From contig NZ_CP054856.1 of the NCBI RefSeq assembly GCF_018417475.1, positions 1,054,001 through 1,118,000 of the forward strand: DNA of 64,000 nucleotides. The letters run 5' to 3'. Shown one piece after another: positions 59,227-64,000 of this stretch (the first letter of the stretch is position 1; each line of letters begins with the position of its first letter). This stretch comes from Novosphingobium decolorationis. Its GTDB lineage: Bacteria; Pseudomonadota; Alphaproteobacteria; Sphingomonadales; Sphingomonadaceae. Both the position numbers and the translations under genes were made by a program. Under the pieces are notes generated by a model, which did no database searches, was not told the origin of the DNA, and saw only the letters and a list, made by a program, of their open reading frames with translations.

Positions 59227-60723
59227 TCAGTTTGTCTCGGAATTTCCCGGAGCCTGGGACGCGTCTGCAGCCGCCTGCGCGGCGGCGGCTTCCTCATCCG
59301 CGTCCTTCTGCCAGCCACCGCCCAGCGCCAGGAACACGGCGATCTGGTTGTCGACCAGCGCGGCTTCGGCCGCGGCATGGGAGACTTCCGCGCTCGCCAG
59401 TTCACGCTGTGCGGTCAGGAGCGAGAGAAAATCCGCGCGGCCAAAGCGGAACAACTTGTTCGCCTGCGCCGCGGAAACCCCGGCGCTGTCCGCCGCCTTG
59501 CCCAGTGCCGCCGCGCGTTCACGGCCCCGCGCGTACTCGTCGAGCGAAGTCTCGGCCGAGCGCAGCGCTTCCAGAACCGTCGCATCGAAACGGGCGATAT
59601 CCCCGCGCACCTGCGAGTTCGCCTGGTCGATCCGGGCACGGACCTGGGACTGGTAGGGCCAGCTCCAGCTCAGCAAAGGACCGAGACCAAAGCTCAACGA
59701 TTCCTGCTTGGGCAGGTTCTTCGCCTGGTTGAACGCCATGATCCCGCCCGCAAGGCTGATCGAGGGGTACAGGTCCGCCGTCACCACGCCGATACGCGCG
59801 GTGTCCGCCGCAATCGTACGTTCCGCCTCGCGGATATCAGGCCGGCGGCGGATCAGCGCCGCGCCATCGCCAATGGGCAAGGGGCGTGAAAGTCGGGGCA
59901 GGCTCGCACAGTTCTCGACATCGCGCGGATAGTCCGCAGGCGCCTTCCCGAGCAGGGTCGCAAGCAGATAGAGCGCACCTTTACGCCGCGCATAGAGTGC
60001 CGGAAGGTTCGCCCGGCTCGCATCGACCGCGGTCTGCGCCCGGCTGACATCGAAGCTGGTGCCACGCCCGCCCTTCTGGAGCCGCTTCGTCGCATCGAGC
60101 GTCTCTTCCTGCAGCCTCACCACCTTCTTTACGGTCGCGATCTGGTAGTTGCTCGTACAGACATTGGCATAGGCGCGCGCGGTCGCCGCCGCGACCGTCG
60201 TGCGCACCGTGTCACGCGCCGCCTCGCGCGCCGCGCGGTCTGCCAGGCTCGCCTCGATGCCGCGCTTGATCTTGCCGTGCAGGTCGAGCGGATAGGTGAC
60301 CGAAAGACCAAAGGTTCCGGTCAGCACGCCAGGCAGGTTGGTGTTGGCCGAACGCAGCGAATAGTTGCGCTCCTGCTGGACGTTGCCGGAAAGCTCGGTT
60401 CCGAAACCATATTCCCCGGCCTGCTCGCGCACGACGCCATCGGCGCGCAGCACGTTTTCCTCGGCCGCGCGCAGGTCGGCATTGGCGCTCAGAGCTTCCT
60501 CCACCAGCGCGTCGAGACGCGGGTCCTCGTAAAGCCGCCACCAGTGGTCGGGCAGATCAGCCTGCGCGAAGGCGTCGTCGTCGCCCGAATCGAAGCTGCC
60601 CTGCGCAGCCGGGGTATTCGCCACGGAGTGTTCGGGCGGCGTATAGTCGGGCCCGGCCGTCGCGCAGCCAGCCAGCGCCAGCCCGAGCGCACCAAGGGCG
60701 ACGTAGGAACGCAGCGTTCGCAT
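59227..60723 (-). CDS. RND/FUSC-type efflux outer-membrane factor lipoprotein (NodT family)
   Basis: The 498-residue outer-membrane factor has a lipobox LALAGC near residue 20, and repeated helical hairpins (for example RAAEENVLRADGVVREQAGEYGFG and LASAEVSHAAAEAALVDNQIAVFLALGGGW) of the TolC/NodT family. The final 25 residues are an Ala/Gln-rich tail. The ATG at 60723 (or GTG at 60726) overlaps the HlyD stop, so the four genes from FUSC to OMF form one operon that would span both membranes. Confidence 0.92.
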   Translation of the reverse strand: MRTLRSYVALGALGLALAGCATAGPDYTPPEHSVANTPAAQGSFDSGDDDAFAQADLPDHWWRLYEDPRLDALVEEALSANADLRAAEENVLRADGVVREQAGEYGFGTELSGNVQQERNYSLRSANTNLPGVLTGTFGLSVTYPLDLHGKIKRGIEASLADRAAREAARDTVRTTVAAATARAYANVCTSNYQIATVKKVVRLQEETLDATKRLQKGGRGTSFDVSRAQTAVDASRANLPALYARRKGALYLLATLLGKAPADYPRDVENCASLPRLSRPLPIGDGAALIRRRPDIREAERTIAADTARIGVVTADLYPSISLAGGIMAFNQAKNLPKQESLSFGLGPLLSWSWPYQSQVRARIDQANSQVRGDIARFDATVLEALRSAETSLDEYARGRERAAALGKAADSAGVSAAQANKLFRFGRADFLSLLTAQRELASAEVSHAAAEAALVDNQIAVFLALGGGWQKDADEEAAAAQAAADASQAPGNSETN

Positions 60724-61625
60724 CACTGCCCCTCGCTCTTCGGCTCGGCCTTGACCTTTTCATGCTGCTCGACCGTCACCGTCGCCGTGCGGCCCAGCAC
60801 GAGACGCACATCCTTGGGCACGTCGATCAGCTTCACGCGTACCGGGATACGCTGGGGCAGACGCACCCAGGCGAAAGTCGCCTCGACGTCAGGCAGGAGG
60901 TTGCTGGCGTTTCCGCGCGAGCTGTCCGAGATACCCGCCGCGATGCTCTCAACCCGGCCCTTGAGGTCCTTTTCCTCGCCCATGAGATGCACCGTCACCG
61001 GCGCGCCAATGTGGATCATGGGAAGCTTGGTTTCCTCGAAGTAGCCCTCGATGCGCAGCGAGTTGCGGTCGACCAGCGCCATCGCCTGGTTGCCCGCGGC
61101 AAGGTAGTCGCCCGGATGCAGGTCAAGGTTGGTCACCGTGCCATCAACCGAAGCCACGACCTGCGTACGCTCCAGATTGAGCCTTGCGCCATCGAGCGCA
61201 CTCTTCGCCTCGGCGAGTGCGGCCTCTGCCGTCTGCACGCGGGCCAGGTTCTGCTCGTGGGTTTCGGTGGCGACAAGATCGCCGAGGGCGCGGTCGCGGT
61301 TCGCCTCCCGGCGGGCCTGCGCCAGTGTCGCCTGCGCGCTCGCCACCCCGGCCTGTGCCTGTTCGACCGCCAGCGTATAGCGCGGCTTGTCGAGCACGAA
61401 GAGCAGGTCGCCCGCCTTCACCTTCTGGTTGTCCTGGACCTCGACCGAGGTGACGAGCCCGGAAATGTCCGGGGTCACGCGCACGACTTCGGCCCGGACC
61501 CGCCCGTCGCGCGTCCAGGGGCTGCGCTCATAATGGTTCCACATCCAGATCGCGATCACGATCGCGATGAGGACAATGACGATGGTGGCCGCGCTGCGGC
61601 CGATCATGGCGAGTATGTTTTTCAT
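60723..61625 (-). CDS. HlyD/EmrA-type periplasmic adaptor
   Basis: The 300-residue membrane fusion protein has one N-terminal membrane segment (about 10-30), the biotinyl-lipoyl-like core GLVTSVEVQDNQKVKAGDLLFVLD near 55-80, a coiled-coil hairpin (about 85-150), and a beta-barrel domain (DGTVTNLDLHPGDYLAAGNQAMALVD). It belongs to the AaeA/EmrA-like adaptors and connects the FUSC pump to the outer-membrane factor. Both ends overlap neighbours by four bases. Confidence 0.92.
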   Translation of the reverse strand: MKNILAMIGRSAATIVIVLIAIVIAIWMWNHYERSPWTRDGRVRAEVVRVTPDISGLVTSVEVQDNQKVKAGDLLFVLDKPRYTLAVEQAQAGVASAQATLAQARREANRDRALGDLVATETHEQNLARVQTAEAALAEAKSALDGARLNLERTQVVASVDGTVTNLDLHPGDYLAAGNQAMALVDRNSLRIEGYFEETKLPMIHIGAPVTVHLMGEEKDLKGRVESIAAGISDSSRGNASNLLPDVEATFAWVRLPQRIPVRVKLIDVPKDVRLVLGRTATVTVEQHEKVKAEPKSEGQ

Positions 61626-61837
61626 GGGGCGAAACCGAAATGGGGAGCAAGAAAGGCCACGGCACCGAAGACGATGACGTAGAGGGCGAAGTCCACCAGC
61701 GCGCGATAGGCCACGAAGCGGTAGATGCCGAAGCGGTTGAACAGCCGGATCAGGACAATCGTGCAAAGCGACGCGATGATCCCGAAGACCAGCAGAGACG
61801 GCACGTAGATGCCGTTAAGCGAGAACTCTCCGTTCAT
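61622..61837 (-). CDS. DUF1656 membrane protein (AaeX-like)
   Basis: The 71-residue protein has two hydrophobic segments and the DUF1656 pattern MNGEFSLNGIYVPSLLVFG. It is the usual small partner in AaeAB-like hydroxybenzoate efflux operons, here between FUSC and HlyD genes with four-base overlaps. Its role in the pump is unknown. Confidence 0.85.
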   Translation of the reverse strand: MNGEFSLNGIYVPSLLVFGIIASLCTIVLIRLFNRFGIYRFVAYRALVDFALYVIVFGAVAFLAPHFGFAP

Positions 61838-63921
61838 GGCTTTCCTCCGGGAGGGGTGGAGACGCCCGTGAATGGCGGAGCGTCGGCGAAAAGGGTGCGA
61901 CGAAGGGTGATCAGGGGCAGTGCGGCGCGGCGCCGGACGCTTTCCACAGGATTGGCCTGAAAACGTGCAAGAGCCGCGTCGATCCGGGCCAAGAGCGTGG
62001 GATCGTCGGTGGGCGGCTCCTCGGGCGTGAGCTTGCGGTAATAGCCCTGCATCCCCACCAGCACGTCCGTAAGGGGCGCGTGCTGTGTCTTGTCGATATC
62101 CAGGCGCAGGGCACGCAACTCGCCGACGGCGACACCTGCGCGCAGATCGCGCAAGATGTCGTAATGCGGCTCCACCGGAGCCTTGCCTGCCGCCTTAAGC
62201 CGCGGTCCGAGCTGGGCCTGGCGGTCCAGCATGCGGGAGATCCAGCCTTGCAGGTTGGGACGGGCCCATCGGTTGCTGCGCTCGGCCAGATCGTTCCAGC
62301 CCGCGCGTAAGCTGCGCTTGATGGCGTGATGGACGCCGGCTGTCTGAATGATGCGGACCATACCTGCGGCAAAGAAGATCGCCACGAACGTCGCCATCTG
62401 GGAATTGAGGAAGGTCGCGAAGGTTGCAGGCACCCCGGGCCCCAGGTCCGCGCCATACTGCTCGGAGATGATGAAGGGACTTCCCAGCCCCAACATCGTA
62501 GGCAGTGCAAACCCGGCCGTCTTCGGATTGGCGATCAGCGCGCCCAGCACCAGAAGCGCCGGTGCCAGTGAAACCGCCATTTCGGGAAATCCGTCGAGCA
62601 TGGGCAGGATCGCGAAGCCATAGGCCCCTGCGATAACGACGGAAAGAACCGTTCCCTTGAAGAAGCCGACGACCGGAGGGAGGGAATTATCCATCGCCCC
62701 GAACAGCGCCGGGAAAACCGAGGCCAGCATCAGGAAGGTGCCCCCATCGCTCCAACCGCTGAAATGCCAGATCAGCGAGCCCACGACGACCGTCAGCATC
62801 GCGCCGCCTGCCGCACGCGCCGCGCCGCCGTAGTCGCGATTGAGCTGGCGCTCGCCGATGTCGGCGAGAAGCGCAGGAATGCGGGCAGAGACCGGACGCG
62901 TCGAGGGCGCGACATACTGCGCCTTGAGCACCCGGCAGTTGAGATGGGCACGAACCAGTTCGCCAAGCCGCGCGACCAGGCTCATGTGGAGCAAGGCCAC
63001 CCAGTCGCTCTGGGCATCAATCCCGGGTTCCAGTTCCGAGCAGCGCACCATCAGGGCATCGCCGGTTTCCTCTATGGCTTCCAGGTCGTCATTCAGCGTG
63101 TCGATCCAGCTGCGAATATCGGCCATCAGGGCCATGGTGCTCTCGGGCAGCGCCTCGTGCGCACGCAAGGTGGCAATGCGATCGGCGATGGCCGCGCCCA
63201 GCGGCATGAGGTGGGCGAGATTGTCCTCCATCGCGCGCACCAGTTTCACGCGCGGCGCAAGTTGGGTGGTCTCGAAGGGAAGGTGAACCGACTGCTGATG
63301 CAATTCGGTAATGTCCTGGGCAAGACGGCGACGCTCGATATCGATCTTCGGATCGGGTTCAAGGTCGAGCGTGTCGCGGCTCCAGACTTCCGCGTCCTTC
63401 AGAATCGCCGCCATGCGCCCTGCCAGCGCGCGCGACACCGAGCCTGGAAGGACGACGCCGTGGATGAGCGCGGAGCAGAGGATGCCGATAGCGATCTCCT
63501 GCGCGCGCAGGGTCGCAACGTCGAACACATGCTGCGGCGCATCGACAATCGGCCACACGATGAGGCCCGCCGTATAGCCCGAAAGCACGAACATGTACGA
63601 GGTCGGCTTGCGGTCGAGAAGCGAAAGGAAGACGCAGAACCCCAGCCAGCACGTCATGGCGCTGACCAGCAGCACAGGGCTGTGCGCCAGCGGCGGCGCG
63701 ATGAAGATCGCAAAGCACGCGCCCACGAAAGTACCGATCAGGCGGAACAGGGCGCGCGAGACGACTGCGCCTGCAAACGGGCCAGAGACGATGTAGGCAG
63801 TAAGGAACGCCCAGTAGGGACGCTCCAGCCCGATCGAGAAGGCGATGAAGGTCGCCAGCATGGAAGCGATGTAGCACTTGAGTGAAAACACCGCGGCACT
63901 GATGCCCCAGCGGTTGGTCAT
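61834..63921 (-). CDS. FUSC family inner-membrane efflux transporter
   Basis: The 695-residue protein shows the FUSC layout: two sets of membrane helices (about 10-160 and about 365-510) separated by a soluble helical region. Segments include CYIASMLATFIAFSIGL, YWAFLTAYIVSGPFAG and VVGSLIWHFSGWSDG. It resembles AaeB-like pumps for aromatic acids, and its genomic partners (DUF1656, HlyD, OMF) support that. Its start overlaps the end of a preceding gene (ATGA). The substrate is unknown. Confidence 0.92.
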   Translation of the reverse strand: MTNRWGISAAVFSLKCYIASMLATFIAFSIGLERPYWAFLTAYIVSGPFAGAVVSRALFRLIGTFVGACFAIFIAPPLAHSPVLLVSAMTCWLGFCVFLSLLDRKPTSYMFVLSGYTAGLIVWPIVDAPQHVFDVATLRAQEIAIGILCSALIHGVVLPGSVSRALAGRMAAILKDAEVWSRDTLDLEPDPKIDIERRRLAQDITELHQQSVHLPFETTQLAPRVKLVRAMEDNLAHLMPLGAAIADRIATLRAHEALPESTMALMADIRSWIDTLNDDLEAIEETGDALMVRCSELEPGIDAQSDWVALLHMSLVARLGELVRAHLNCRVLKAQYVAPSTRPVSARIPALLADIGERQLNRDYGGAARAAGGAMLTVVVGSLIWHFSGWSDGGTFLMLASVFPALFGAMDNSLPPVVGFFKGTVLSVVIAGAYGFAILPMLDGFPEMAVSLAPALLVLGALIANPKTAGFALPTMLGLGSPFIISEQYGADLGPGVPATFATFLNSQMATFVAIFFAAGMVRIIQTAGVHHAIKRSLRAGWNDLAERSNRWARPNLQGWISRMLDRQAQLGPRLKAAGKAPVEPHYDILRDLRAGVAVGELRALRLDIDKTQHAPLTDVLVGMQGYYRKLTPEEPPTDDPTLLARIDAALARFQANPVESVRRRAALPLITLRRTLFADAPPFTGVSTPPGGKP

Positions 63922-64000
63922 GTGCGTGCGCGCCGCTCATTGATACGGGCTGCAATGAGATCCAGAACCTCGACCGTCGTGGCGAGGTCCTCTTCACTGA
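63918..64000 (-). CDS. 3' end of an upstream gene, possibly a MarR-type regulator
   Basis: The last 27 codons of a minus-strand gene are visible, ending in AARINERRARTH. The helical, charged tail with EDLATTVEVLDLIAAR resembles the C-terminal dimerisation helix of MarR regulators, which often precede FUSC/AaeB-type operons. The fragment is too short to confirm. Its stop overlaps the FUSC start, so it would be co-transcribed with the pump. Confidence 0.4.
   Translation of the reverse strand, partial: SEEDLATTVEVLDLIAARINERRART

Noticed and set aside
1..64000. Insertion sequences, prophage or toxin-antitoxin genes
   Set aside because: No transposase, integrase, phage structural or toxin motif was recognised on either strand.

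Overview
The window looks like a chromosomal segment of a high-GC alphaproteobacterium, most likely a sphingomonad such as Novosphingobium. This is an inference from gene content (alphaproteobacterial-style cobalamin genes, a DUF1674 protein, a GumB-like export lipoprotein beside a BBP2-type barrel, a PEP-CTERM protein) and from the protein style; no rRNA or marker gene fixes the genus. No integrase, transposase, CRISPR array or phage gene was seen.

Region 1 (1-1,676): the tail of an ABC exporter ATPase overlaps a small cytoplasmic-looking subtilisin-like peptidase whose oxyanion-hole Asn appears to be Asp. A short-chain dehydrogenase follows convergently. Region 2 (1,673-14,523) is a cobalamin block. 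A minus-strand run, btuB, a DUF1636 protein, cobT, an alpha-ribazole phosphatase, cobS, cobC, cbiB, cobQ and cobU, is coupled by overlapping stop/start codons and led by a cobalamin riboswitch. Back to back with it, a second cobalamin riboswitch on the plus strand leads a BtuM-like membrane protein, cobO and cobB. A 21-bp palindrome lies between the two. Late-pathway, nucleotide-loop and uptake genes are present but no corrin-ring genes, which fits corrinoid salvage unless the ring genes lie elsewhere.

Region 3 (14,539-51,460) is a large Wzx/Wzy-type exopolysaccharide locus. It holds a phosphoglycosyl transferase, five or six glycosyltransferases, flippase, polymerase, PCP/tyrosine-kinase protein, OPX lipoprotein and an outer-membrane barrel, plus a lipoprotein of the pectate-lyase fold. 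Tailoring genes point to an elaborate glycan: PIG-L deacetylase, formyltransferase, FlaA1/CapD-type dehydratase, DegT aminotransferase, two sulfotransferases, an acyltransferase and a pyruvyltransferase. A CDP-sugar cassette (rfbF, rfbG, an rfbH-like gene, a sugar C-methyltransferase, an epimerase) adds a deoxy or branched sugar. A LuxR-type regulator and a REC-GGDEF protein flank the locus and may control it, the second through cyclic di-GMP.

Region 4 (53,180-64,000) is mostly housekeeping: tRNA-Lys, folK, aguB, a secreted methyltransferase-fold protein, msrA, a choice-of-anchor A PEP-CTERM protein, rsmB and a DUF1674 protein. It ends with a minus-strand FUSC / DUF1656 / HlyD / outer-membrane-factor efflux operon, preceded by the tail of a gene that may be a MarR-type regulator. 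The most unusual signals are the palindrome between two opposed riboswitches, several enzymes lacking a canonical catalytic residue, and the combination of sulfate, pyruvate, formyl and CDP-sugar functions in one glycan locus.
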